Positions 9,414-16,781 of a stretch of DNA of 64,000 nucleotides are shown here, piece by piece. The stretch is taken from assembly GCF_012273015.1 (NCBI RefSeq), contig NZ_CP050954.1, positions 124,001-188,000 on the forward strand, read 5' to 3'. The position numbers and the translations under genes were made by a program. The notes under the pieces were generated by a model. That model made no database searches. It saw only the letters and a list, made by a program, of their open reading frames with translations, and was not told the DNA's origin. This stretch comes from Hymenobacter sp. BT18. GTDB taxonomy: Bacteria > Bacteroidota > Bacteroidia > Cytophagales > Hymenobacteraceae. How positions within the stretch are numbered: the stretch's first letter is position 1; every line of letters begins with the position of its first letter.

Positions 9414-10094
9414 GTGAGTCGAATTAAACTTGTTCGTTTTGCCGAAAACGCCGGCCGGCCCGAGATTGTGGAGCCGGGCAAGGATACGTACCAGCAACTG
9501 GTCGGGCGCTGGAATGAGGCCTTTTTTCCGACGGCCCAGCCTATCACGCTGGAAATGGGCTGCGGCAAGGGCGAGTACACCGTGGGGCTGGCTGCCCGCT
9601 ACCCCGGGCGCAATTTTCTGGGCCTCGATATCAAGGGCGAAAGAATCTGGCGGGGCAGCACCCGCGCCCGGGAGCAGCAACTCACCAACGTGGGTTTCCT
9701 GCGAACCCAGGCCCTCACGCTGCTGGAGCACTTTGCGCCCGGCGAGCTAAGCGAAATCTGGATTACGTTTCCCGACCCGCGCCCCCGCCTGGGCGACGCC
9801 AAGCGCCGGCTCACGGCCCCGCGTTTTCTGGATCTGTACCAGCAAGTACTGCGCCCCGGGGGCCTCGTGCACCTCAAAACGGATAGTGAAGCGCTGTTCG
9901 ACTACTCCCTGGAAACTGTGCTGGCGCGGCCCGGCGCTACTGTGCTGGCTCATACCAAGAATTTGTACGCCACGCCCGAGCTGCTCCCCCACGCCGAGGA
10001 CATCCAGACGCACTACGAGCGGCGCTACCGCAATGAGGGCATTCCCATCAAGTACCTGCAGTTCCAGCTAAGCCCGGGGCCCAGGTCGCAGTAA
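9414..10094 (+). CDS. trmB: tRNA (guanine-N7-)-methyltransferase
   Basis: 226 residues. The SAM-binding motif LEMGCGKGEYTVGLA lies near residues 45-60, then FLGLDIKGERIW, and the family signature WITFPDPRPR followed by KRRLTAPRFLDLY near residue 125. TrmB methylates N7 of G46 in the variable loop of tRNAs. The start is GTG at 9414, giving MSRIKLVRFAENAGRPEIV, which matches where the family begins; no ATG is available nearby. The 96-bp gap before it contains CACATT words like those of the exbB-exbD spacer but no perfect long hairpin. Confidence 0.92.
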   Translation: MSRIKLVRFAENAGRPEIVEPGKDTYQQLVGRWNEAFFPTAQPITLEMGCGKGEYTVGLAARYPGRNFLGLDIKGERIWRGSTRAREQQLTNVGFLRTQALTLLEHFAPGELSEIWITFPDPRPRLGDAKRRLTAPRFLDLYQQVLRPGGLVHLKTDSEALFDYSLETVLARPGATVLAHTKNLYATPELLPHAEDIQTHYERRYRNEGIPIKYLQFQLSPGPRSQ

Positions 10095-10098
10095 ATGA

Positions 10099-10127
10099 GT
10101 TGTCCGTTAGTAGAACGCACGGATAAC
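10099..10127 (+). terminator. Hairpin after trmB, probable terminator
   Basis: Nine-base arms GTTGTCCGT and ACGGATAAC (one G-U pair) immediately follow the trmB stop; the downstream stretch is A-rich rather than T-rich, so termination efficiency is uncertain. Confidence 0.45.
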
Positions 10128-10150
10128 TAACAACAAAAACCAGATTGCCC

Positions 10151-10978
10151 ATGGAGCCTATTCAGACCGTTCACCTCTTTCCGGTGCTGGATGAGCATCT
10201 GCTGACTCTGCTGCGCGGCCTGCGCCCCGAGCAATGGGAGCTGCCTACCGTAGCGCCCAAGTGGCGGGTGCGTGACGTGGCCCTGCACCTGCTCGATGGC
10301 AACCTGCGCACGTTGTCCATGCTGCGCGACGGGTACTTCGGGCAGGCCCCGGCTTCCACGGACTACGCGGGCATTGTACAGTTCCTGAATGAGCTGAACC
10401 ACGGCTGGGTGCAGGCTGGCCAGCGCCTCAGCCCGGCTGTGCTTACGTGGCTGCTGGAGGTGTCGGGGCCAGAGTATTGCCGGCTGCTGGCTTCGCTCGA
10501 TCCGCAGGCGCCGGCGGTGTTTTCGGTGGCCTGGGCCGGGGAGCAGGAGTCGCGCAACTGGTTTCACGTGGCCCGCGACTACACCGAAAAATGGCACCAC
10601 CAGCAGCAGATCCGGCAAGCAGTGGGCGAGGAGCAGGTCCTGCTGACGACGGAGCTTTATCACCCGTTTCTGCAAACCTGCCTGCGCGCCTGGCCTTGGC
10701 ACTACCGCTACGTAGCCGCTTCCGAAGGCACTATCGTCAGCCTGCACATTACGGGGGATGGGGGTGGCCACTGGCAGCTGCGCTGTACGGCAGGCGCCTG
10801 GCAACTGCAGGAAACCGAGGCTACGGAGCCGGCAGCCCGCATTACCTTAGCTGGTCAGGTCGCCTGGCGGCTCTTCACCAAAAGCCTGCCCCGGACTGCT
10901 GCCGAAGCGCACGTGCATTTTGCGGGTGACCTGGCGCTGGCTGAGCCGTTCTTCAGCCTGCTCACGGTGATGGGGTGA
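10151..10978 (+). CDS. DinB/maleylpyruvate-isomerase-like protein
   Basis: 275 residues. The N-terminal half looks like the four-helix DinB / mycothiol-dependent maleylpyruvate isomerase fold: LRPEQWELPTVAPKWRVRDV, then ALHLLDGNLR, with a later FHVARDYTEKWHHQQQIR. The histidines of ALHLLDG and EKWHHQQ are plausible metal ligands as in DinB proteins. The C-terminal part (about 190-275) resembles the small SCP2-like domain that accompanies this family. Bacteroidota do not make mycothiol, so the isomerase name would be only by similarity. ATG at 10151 is preferred to a TTG two codons upstream. The substrate is unknown. Confidence 0.65.
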   Translation: MEPIQTVHLFPVLDEHLLTLLRGLRPEQWELPTVAPKWRVRDVALHLLDGNLRTLSMLRDGYFGQAPASTDYAGIVQFLNELNHGWVQAGQRLSPAVLTWLLEVSGPEYCRLLASLDPQAPAVFSVAWAGEQESRNWFHVARDYTEKWHHQQQIRQAVGEEQVLLTTELYHPFLQTCLRAWPWHYRYVAASEGTIVSLHITGDGGGHWQLRCTAGAWQLQETEATEPAARITLAGQVAWRLFTKSLPRTAAEAHVHFAGDLALAEPFFSLLTVMG

Positions 10979-10989
10979 AGCACCAGAGG

Positions 10990-11029
10990 GCTGAATGGCT
11001 GATTGCAAATAAGCGACCAGCCATTCGGC
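10990..11029. terminator. Hairpin between convergent genes, probable two-way terminator
   Basis: Twelve-base arms GCTGAATGGCTG and CAGCCATTCGGC (one non-Watson-Crick pair) around a 16-base loop lie exactly between the ends of the plus-strand DinB-like gene and the minus-strand TrpF-like gene. The GAATGG word also recurs in the spacer before mnmA. Confidence 0.5.
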
Positions 11030-11032
11030 CTG

Positions 11033-11656
11033 TTAATCTTCCAGCGCCTCGAATACTTTTTCCATTTCATCGAAGTCGCGCAGGCCGGGCTTGATTTCCT
11101 GGCCGCCTTCCAGCACAATACCCGCCACGTGCACTTGCTGCAGCAGCTCCCGCAGGGAAATACCCTCGGCGAAGCCGGCCGCCAGCCACACCGGGTAGGA
11201 GCGGGCCTGTTCGCTGAGGTGGGCCCGCTGCACGCCCGTAAGCGGGGCCGGAGGCACATCGGCCAGCACGATGCCCCGGGTATTGGCTACCAGCTGCCGG
11301 AACCGCAGGTCCACGTCTTCGGGCAGCATATCCGGAATCCACTCGGCCAGCTGCAACACCGGGCGCGTAAGGCGGCTGAGCTCCTGGGCCGGGCGGGCGC
11401 GATGCAGCAGGATATAGTGCAGGCCACACTGCTCGGCCAGGGCATTGATTTCATCGACGGGTAAGGTGCTGAACTCACCCACCAGCTGCACCCCGGCTAC
11501 CCAGCCGCTGAGCTCCTGCACGGCGGCTGGCTCCAGGTAGCCCGGCAGGGCGGGGTCGAGGCGGAAGGTAAGGTAGTCGGCACCCATGCCGGCGCAATAG
11601 CGCGCATCCGACAGGTTATTGATACCGCGCACGAGCACGGACGTAATCAGGGACAT
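11033..11656 (-). CDS. TrpF-like (phosphoribosylanthranilate isomerase-like) protein with altered active site
   Basis: 207 residues from ATG at 11656. The N-terminus (LVRGINNLSDARYCAGMGAD) aligns with the TrpF opening, where the family has K-x-C-G-I-T and an alpha helix; the C-terminus (PVWLAAGF, then GIVLEGGQEIKPGLRDFDEM) aligns with the TrpF phosphate-binding end, LAGG and D-x-SSG-x-E-x-x-PG-x-KD. The catalytic Cys of TrpF is replaced by Arg (LVRG), and the SSG of the end motif is changed to EGG. No other trp gene is nearby. The TIM-barrel relationship is convincing, but isomerase activity on phosphoribosylanthranilate seems unlikely. It is divergent from mnmA. Confidence 0.6.
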   Translation of the reverse strand: MSLITSVLVRGINNLSDARYCAGMGADYLTFRLDPALPGYLEPAAVQELSGWVAGVQLVGEFSTLPVDEINALAEQCGLHYILLHRARPAQELSRLTRPVLQLAEWIPDMLPEDVDLRFRQLVANTRGIVLADVPPAPLTGVQRAHLSEQARSYPVWLAAGFAEGISLRELLQQVHVAGIVLEGGQEIKPGLRDFDEMEKVFEALED

Positions 11657-11765
11657 ACAAAAGGTGTGGAAGGCCAGCCAGGCGTAGGAGGGCGTTAGCC
11701 CCGCAATATCCGAAACATAGCCTAATTTTTCATTTGTAAATGCAATAGAGCGGCGAGAATAGCTG

Positions 11766-11880
11766 AATGGTGGAGTGGGTAAACCGTTAAATGGTTCAGA
11801 AACAACGACAGCCATTCCGCCAGGCAACAATTCACCTAGTCAACCATTCTGCCATCCAGCAAAACAACCATTCAAACCTC
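11766..11880. repeat. GAATGGTTG-type inverted repeat region upstream of mnmA
   Basis: The 282-bp divergent spacer contains several copies of related words in both orientations: GCTGAATGGTGGAGTGGGT, AAATGGTTC, CAACCATTCTGCC, CAACCATTCAAACC. They can pair into an imperfect long hairpin. No ORF is supported here. Confidence 0.5.
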
Positions 11881-11882
11881 CG

Positions 11883-11890
11883 TACCTTTG
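11883..11890 (+). promoter_or_regulatory. Candidate -7 box of the mnmA promoter
   Basis: TACCTTTG matches the Bacteroidota -7 consensus TAnnTTTG and lies 48 bp before the mnmA ATG. A clear TTTG -33 box is not visible at the expected distance. Confidence 0.45.
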
Positions 11891-11938
11891 TGCCTTCGGC
11901 CGGAACCTTTCACGCTTCGGGCGCAATTCACATCACGT

Positions 11939-13087
11939 ATGAATACTTCGAAAGGACGGGTGCTGGTAGCCATGAGCGGCGGCATCGACAGTAGCGTAGC
12001 GGCCGTGCTCCTGCACGAGCAAGGCTACGAAGTGGTCGGGATGACCATGAAAACCTGGGACTACGCCTCGGCGGGCGGCTCCAAGAAAGAAACCGGCTGC
12101 TGCTCGCTCGATAGCATCAACGATGCCCGCCAGATTGCTGTGGAGCTGGGCTTCCCGCACTACATCATCGACATCCGCGACGAGTTCGGGGACTTTGTCA
12201 TCTCCAACTTCACCGAGGAATACCTGGCCGGGCGCACGCCCAACCCCTGCGTGCTCTGCAACACCCACATCAAGTGGGATGCCCTGCTGCGCCGCGCCGA
12301 TCAGCTCGGCTGCCAGTTTATTGCCACCGGCCACTACGCCCAGGTGCGCGAGGAAAACGGCCGCTACGTCATCAGCAAGGGCCTCGACGAAAACAAGGAC
12401 CAAAGCTACGCGCTCTGGGGCGTGAGTCAGCAGAGTCTGGCGCGCACCCTGTTCCCCCTGGGCCAGATGCGCAAAACCGAAATCTACGACGAGGCCCGGC
12501 GCCGCGGCTTCACGGAACTCGTAAACAAGCCCGAGAGCTACGAAATCTGCTTTATCCCCGACAACGACTACCGCGGCTTCCTGCGCCGCCGGGTGGCCGG
12601 ATTGGAGGAGCGCGTGGCTGGCGGCCAGTTTGTGCTCCGCGACGGCACCGTCATTGGCACCCACGAAGGCTACCCGTTCTACACCATCGGGCAGCGCAAA
12701 GGCCTGGGCGTGGCCCTGGGCTTCCCAGTGTACGTGACCGAAATACGCCCCGAAACCAATCAGGTAGTGCTGGGCAACTACGAGGAACTAGCCAGCACGC
12801 GCACCGTAGTGGGCAAGCTGAACATGGGTAAGTATGCATCTCTGGAAGGCCGCGGCCTGGTGCCCAGCACCACCAAAGTGCGCTACAACCACGGCGGCTC
12901 ACCCGCGTTTCTGGAGCAAATCGGCGACAAAATTCACGTATATTTCGAAGAGCCCGTGCACGCCATCACGCCTGGTCAGGCCGCCGTATTCTACGAGGGC
13001 CAGGACGTGCTGGGCGGGGGCTGGATTGAGCGTCACATCATTGAGGAAGTAGCTACACCCGCAGCGCAAACCGTAGAAACAATATGA
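11939..13087 (+). CDS. mnmA: tRNA-specific 2-thiouridylase MnmA
   Basis: 382 residues. The PP-loop RVLVAMSGGIDSSVAA lies at residues 8-22. The two catalytic cysteines are in place: C104 in NPCVLCNTHIKW and C204 in YEICFIPDNDY. GHYAQV and GQRKGLGVALGFPVYV are also family motifs. MnmA installs the 2-thio group at U34 of tRNA-Lys, -Glu and -Gln using sulfur relayed from a cysteine desulfurase. ATG at 11939 gives MNTSKGRVLVAMSGG; the open frame upstream is a promoter-containing spacer. The stop codon overlaps the next gene's start (ATGA), implying translational coupling with the lipoprotein downstream. Confidence 0.95.
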   Translation: MNTSKGRVLVAMSGGIDSSVAAVLLHEQGYEVVGMTMKTWDYASAGGSKKETGCCSLDSINDARQIAVELGFPHYIIDIRDEFGDFVISNFTEEYLAGRTPNPCVLCNTHIKWDALLRRADQLGCQFIATGHYAQVREENGRYVISKGLDENKDQSYALWGVSQQSLARTLFPLGQMRKTEIYDEARRRGFTELVNKPESYEICFIPDNDYRGFLRRRVAGLEERVAGGQFVLRDGTVIGTHEGYPFYTIGQRKGLGVALGFPVYVTEIRPETNQVVLGNYEELASTRTVVGKLNMGKYASLEGRGLVPSTTKVRYNHGGSPAFLEQIGDKIHVYFEEPVHAITPGQAAVFYEGQDVLGGGWIERHIIEEVATPAAQTVETI

Positions 13088-13803
13088 GGAATCTGGCTGG
13101 TTGGCTACGCCGAACGCTGATGATGGTAGCCGTAGTGGGTGTAGCGTACGCCTGCGACACGGAAACCGAGGAGGCTACGCCCCTGGGCACCGACTATTAC
13201 CCTATTGCCGTGGGTACCTACCGCATATTTGACGTCGAAGACGTGGTGTGGGAGGAAAACCAGTCCATCAGCACGCGTTTCCAGTTTCGGGAGCGGGTGG
13301 AAGGCATTTTCACCGATGCCGCTGGCCTGCGCAGCTACCGGGTTATTCGCTCCAAGCGCGTGCTGGCCACCGATACCTGGCGCGACGACAGCGTGTACGT
13401 ACTCACCCCAACCAGCCAGACCCTGCAGCTCACGGGCCAGAACCGCCGCACGGTGGAACTGGTGTTTCCGGTGCGCGAAGGCCGCCGCTGGAACCCCTAC
13501 GCCTTTGCCGACGTGGACACGCTCAGCCGCCGCTACCTGAACGTGGGTGAAGCCTTCACGGCTGGGGATAAAAGCTACCCCGAAACCGTCACCACCGTCG
13601 ACGACGGGGAGGATGATGCGTACTACTTCTCCAGCCGCCAGCAGGTATTCGCAAAAAGCGAAGGGCCTGTGTTTCGGGAGCGGAAGCGGTACTTCTACTG
13701 CCAAAACCCCAACCCCGACCAGGGCGGCTGCCCCATTGCGGCCGGGTATATCCAGAGTGGGCGGGAGCGGCGCGAAGTATTGGTGGAAAGCGGGAAGCTG
13801 TAG
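13084..13803 (+). CDS. Hypothetical lipoprotein, coupled to mnmA
   Basis: 239 residues. A basic N-terminus and hydrophobic core end in a lipobox-like VAYAC at residue about 24, with Asp after the Cys. The mature part is mostly beta-like with many Tyr, Arg and Val residues (YYPIAVGTYRIFDVEDVVW) and a late Cys pair (YFYCQNPNPDQGGCP). The lipidated protein would sit in the outer or inner membrane facing the periplasm. The ATG overlaps the mnmA stop by four bases. A strong hairpin lies 30 bp downstream. No family with known function is recognised. Confidence 0.78.
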   Translation: MRNLAGWLRRTLMMVAVVGVAYACDTETEEATPLGTDYYPIAVGTYRIFDVEDVVWEENQSISTRFQFRERVEGIFTDAAGLRSYRVIRSKRVLATDTWRDDSVYVLTPTSQTLQLTGQNRRTVELVFPVREGRRWNPYAFADVDTLSRRYLNVGEAFTAGDKSYPETVTTVDDGEDDAYYFSSRQQVFAKSEGPVFRERKRYFYCQNPNPDQGGCPIAAGYIQSGRERREVLVESGKL

Positions 13804-13832
13804 TCTTTTTCCTTTGTCCTGATGTTGTTATC

Positions 13833-13857
13833 GGGCCGGCTTAGGCCGGCCCTTTCA
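13833..13857 (+). terminator. Rho-independent terminator after the mnmA-lipoprotein pair
   Basis: A perfect 8-bp stem GGGCCGGC/GCCGGCCC with a TTAG loop (13833-13852) is followed by TTTCAGTT. Confidence 0.75.
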
Positions 13858-13868
13858 GTTGATGTATT

Positions 13869-15554
13869 ATGAAACACCTGGTCTCTGGCTTACTTCTTTC
13901 CCTGGCTATCAGCGGCACTGCCTGGGCGGGGCCTACTCCGCCCGCCCGGCGGGCTACCACCCAAAAGCACCTGATTTACTTTAAGGACAAAGCCGGCTCG
14001 CCCTTTCAACTCGACCAGCCCGACGCCTTCCTGTCGGCCCGGGCCCAGGCGCGCCGCCAACGCCAGAATATTGCTCTTACGGCCCAGGACCTGCCCGTCA
14101 ATCCTAGCTACGTAGCCCAGCTGAAAGCCGTGCCTGGCGTAAGCTACTGGTACCCTTCGCGCTGGTTTAATGCCGTGATGATCAGCTGCGACGACGCCAC
14201 CCTGGCCCAGGTGCAGGCCCTGCCCTTTGTGCGGCAGGCCAGCCCGCTGAACCGTAAGAAAACGGCCGCTCCGGCGTCCGACACGTATGCGCCCGTGTCC
14301 GCCGCCACCCAGCGTTCCGTTGCCGGCCGCCGCTCCGACTACGGCAAGGCGTATGCCCAGGCCGTGCAGCTCGGGGCCGTGGCCATGCACGATGCCGGCT
14401 ACCGGGGCGAGGACATGCACATTGCCGTGTTCGACGCGGGATTTCCCGGCGTAGATAAGCTCACGCCCTTCCAACCCTTGTTTGCGGAAAACCGGCTGGC
14501 CAGCACCTATAACTTTGTGGATAAGCAGCCCGCCGTATTCCTGCGCGACGGGCACGGCACCAGTGTGCTTTCTACCATGGCCGCTTCGCAGCCGGGCTTT
14601 TTCACCGGCACGGCCCCCAAGGCTACCTACCACCTGTGCATTACCGAAGACGTGGCCTCCGAAACGCCGGTAGAGGAAATGAACTGGCTGATAGCGGCCG
14701 AGTATGCCGACTCCGTCGGCGTTGACATTATTACCTCCTCCCTGGGCTACACCACGTTTCCCGACTTCCCGGCCGCTACCCACACCTACGCCGAGCTGGA
14801 TGGCAATACCGCCATTGGCACCCGGGCCGCCGACTTGGCCGCACGCGTGGGCATTCTGGTGCTGAACAGTGCCGGCAATGATGGCAACGGGGCCTGGCGC
14901 TACATTGGCGTACCGGCCGATGCCGATTCCATCATTGCCGTGGGCGCCGTCGACTCGGTGGGCATCCGCAGCGGGTTCAGCTCCGTGGGGCCCACCGCCG
15001 ACGGGCGCATCAAGCCCGACCTGGCCGCCCGCGGGGGGCAGGCCGCCGTCATTCGTCCTTCCGGGGCCGTGGTGCTGGGCAATGGCACTTCCTACGCCTG
15101 TCCCATTCTGGCGGGTATGACGGCGGGCTTCTGGCAGGCCAACCGCAACCGCACGGCTCAGGAAATCATTACGCTCCTGAAGCAGTCGGGCACCCAGGCC
15201 GCCGCCCCGGACAACCTGCTGGGCTACGGCATCCCCGATTTCGTGCGCGCCTATAACCTGGCCAACCCCGGCACGCCGCTGGGTACCCGGCTGGTGCACA
15301 ATCGGGGGGAAGTACGGGTATACCCCAATCCCAGCGAAGCCGACCAGTTCTTTTTGGCCTTGCCCGCTGAGCTGCAGCGCCGCCCCGTGCAGGTCCGGAT
15401 TTTCGATACCCTGGGCCGATTGGTGAGCGAGCAGACGCTTGTGGGGGCTGCCGGACCAGCCCAGCTGAGCGCCGCCCACCTGATTGCCGGCACATATAGC
15501 TGCCTGGTCAACGCTGGCACGGTGCAGTATGCTACCCGCTTCGTGCGCCGCTAG
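13869..15554 (+). CDS. Secreted subtilisin-like serine protease (S8) with type IX sorting tail
   Basis: 561 residues. A signal peptide (residues 1-20, ending TAWA) precedes a pro-region of about 150 residues. The catalytic triad is intact: D189 in IAVFDAGFPG, H229 in LRDGHGTSV and S408 in NGTSYACPILAG, with the oxyanion Asn in SAGND (N337). The C-terminal 80 residues have the type A T9SS sorting pattern: EVRVYPNPS at the start, VQVRIFDTLGR, a late GTY, and a basic end FVRR. It is therefore expected to cross the outer membrane by the type IX system and be anchored or released with tail cleavage. Physiological substrate unknown; probably nutritional or processing proteolysis. Confidence 0.9.
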   Translation: MKHLVSGLLLSLAISGTAWAGPTPPARRATTQKHLIYFKDKAGSPFQLDQPDAFLSARAQARRQRQNIALTAQDLPVNPSYVAQLKAVPGVSYWYPSRWFNAVMISCDDATLAQVQALPFVRQASPLNRKKTAAPASDTYAPVSAATQRSVAGRRSDYGKAYAQAVQLGAVAMHDAGYRGEDMHIAVFDAGFPGVDKLTPFQPLFAENRLASTYNFVDKQPAVFLRDGHGTSVLSTMAASQPGFFTGTAPKATYHLCITEDVASETPVEEMNWLIAAEYADSVGVDIITSSLGYTTFPDFPAATHTYAELDGNTAIGTRAADLAARVGILVLNSAGNDGNGAWRYIGVPADADSIIAVGAVDSVGIRSGFSSVGPTADGRIKPDLAARGGQAAVIRPSGAVVLGNGTSYACPILAGMTAGFWQANRNRTAQEIITLLKQSGTQAAAPDNLLGYGIPDFVRAYNLANPGTPLGTRLVHNRGEVRVYPNPSEADQFFLALPAELQRRPVQVRIFDTLGRLVSEQTLVGAAGPAQLSAAHLIAGTYSCLVNAGTVQYATRFVRR

Positions 15555-15608
15555 TCGTCGGTCGGGCTGTAGTTTTTTCATTCTTTCGTAACCCTATTTC
15601 TATTTCTC

Positions 15609-15935
15609 ATGCTTCAATTGATGATTTCCAAGCGCATCGGGCGCCGGCAGTTTCACTTTACGGTCCAAGGCATCAACTTCCACGAGGTGGTGGCTGAGTA
15701 CGACCGGCTGAGCTTTCCCGACGTGCTGAACTGCGGTATCTGCGGGTCTGATAACCTGGATTTGTCTTCCCGCGTGGCCCAGGATAAGTTTAAGTACACC
15801 TCGGTGAAGTGTTTGGATTGCCGCGCCGACCTCACCTTCGGCAAAATGCAGCGCGACGACCAGACCGTGTTCCTGCGCCGTCGCGAAAACGGGGACCTGG
15901 ACTGGCAGCCCTGGAAGCGTCGCGACGAGGCGTAA
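15609..15935 (+). CDS. Small zinc-ribbon-like protein
   Basis: 108 residues. Two Cys pairs are spaced as in a zinc ribbon: CGIC near residue 39 and CLDC near residue 66, the second within VKCLDCRADLTFGKM. The N-terminus is basic (SKRIGRRQFHF) and the C-terminus is charged. Zinc ribbons usually bind nucleic acid or protein; no catalytic motif is present. The gene stands alone between the protease and rpe, reading in the same direction. I do not recognise a named family. Confidence 0.72.
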   Translation: MLQLMISKRIGRRQFHFTVQGINFHEVVAEYDRLSFPDVLNCGICGSDNLDLSSRVAQDKFKYTSVKCLDCRADLTFGKMQRDDQTVFLRRRENGDLDWQPWKRRDEA

Positions 15936-16082
15936 GCGGCCGTAGCCCGGCGGGCCCGGTGTACCAAGTCTGGCTGGTGAAGGTAGATAAGCTACCCCAA
16001 CCGCCCGACTTTGTACGCCGGGCCCGCTTTTTTACGTTATCCGCTGCGGCCGGTATCCAACCCAACGCCTACCTTCGTGTTC

Positions 16083-16781
16083 ATGAATGCACTTCGTCGC
16101 CCCATGCCGCTGCTGGCCCCTTCGCTGCTGGCCTCCGATTTTGCCAACCTCCAAGCTGAAGCCGAAATGCTCGGCCGTAGCGCCGCCGACTGGCTGCACT
16201 GCGACGTGATGGATGGCCGCTTTGTGCCGAACATTTCCTTTGGCATTCCGGTGCTGCAGGCCATTCACCGCCACGCCCAGCAACCCCTGGACGTGCACCT
16301 GATGATTGAGGAGCCCCAGCACTACCTGACCGCCTTCCGCGACGCCGGGGCCGCCAACCTCACAGTCCATTACGAAGCCTGCCCGCACCTGCACCGCGTG
16401 GTGCAGCAAATCAAGCAGCTGGGCTGCCGGGCCGGGGTGGCCCTCAACCCGCACACGCCCGTGTGGGTGCTGGAAGACATTGCCGCCGACCTCGACCTGG
16501 TTTGCATCATGTCGGTGAATCCGGGCTTTGGCGGGCAGAGCTTTATCCCCAATACCCTACGCAAAGTAGCCGCCCTGAAAGAGCTGCTGGTGGACTGCGG
16601 CTCGCCCGCCCTCATTGAAATTGACGGGGGCGTGACGAGCGAAAACGCCGCGGCCCTGGTGCAGGCCGGCGCCGACGTACTGGTGGCCGGCTCGTTTGTT
16701 TTCAATTCCGCGGACCCTATTGCTACCCTGGCCGACCTGCGCGAGCAAGTAAGTGCCACCGTAGCCAGCGAGGAAAACTAA
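16083..16781 (+). CDS. rpe: Ribulose-phosphate 3-epimerase
   Basis: 232 residues forming a TIM barrel. Family motifs are LLAPSLLASDFANL at the N-terminus, WLHCDVMDGRFVPNISFG near residues 37-55, LDVHLMIEEP, and IMSVNPGFGGQSF followed by EIDGGV. The Asp residues of DVMDG and EIDGG are the catalytic acid/base pair, and the flanking His residues are metal ligands. It interconverts ribulose-5-phosphate and xylulose-5-phosphate in the pentose phosphate pathway. Start is ATG 16083, with a second ATG seven codons later as the alternative. The stop shares one base with the next ATG (TAATG), so the receptor gene is likely co-translated. Confidence 0.95.
   Translation: MNALRRPMPLLAPSLLASDFANLQAEAEMLGRSAADWLHCDVMDGRFVPNISFGIPVLQAIHRHAQQPLDVHLMIEEPQHYLTAFRDAGAANLTVHYEACPHLHRVVQQIKQLGCRAGVALNPHTPVWVLEDIAADLDLVCIMSVNPGFGGQSFIPNTLRKVAALKELLVDCGSPALIEIDGGVTSENAAALVQAGADVLVAGSFVFNSADPIATLADLREQVSATVASEEN

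Noticed and set aside
13890..15581. 563-codon open frame antisense to the subtilase gene
   Set aside because: The plus strand has a full catalytic triad, signal peptide and sorting tail. The antisense translation is a Gly/His/Val-rich shadow produced by GC-rich third positions.
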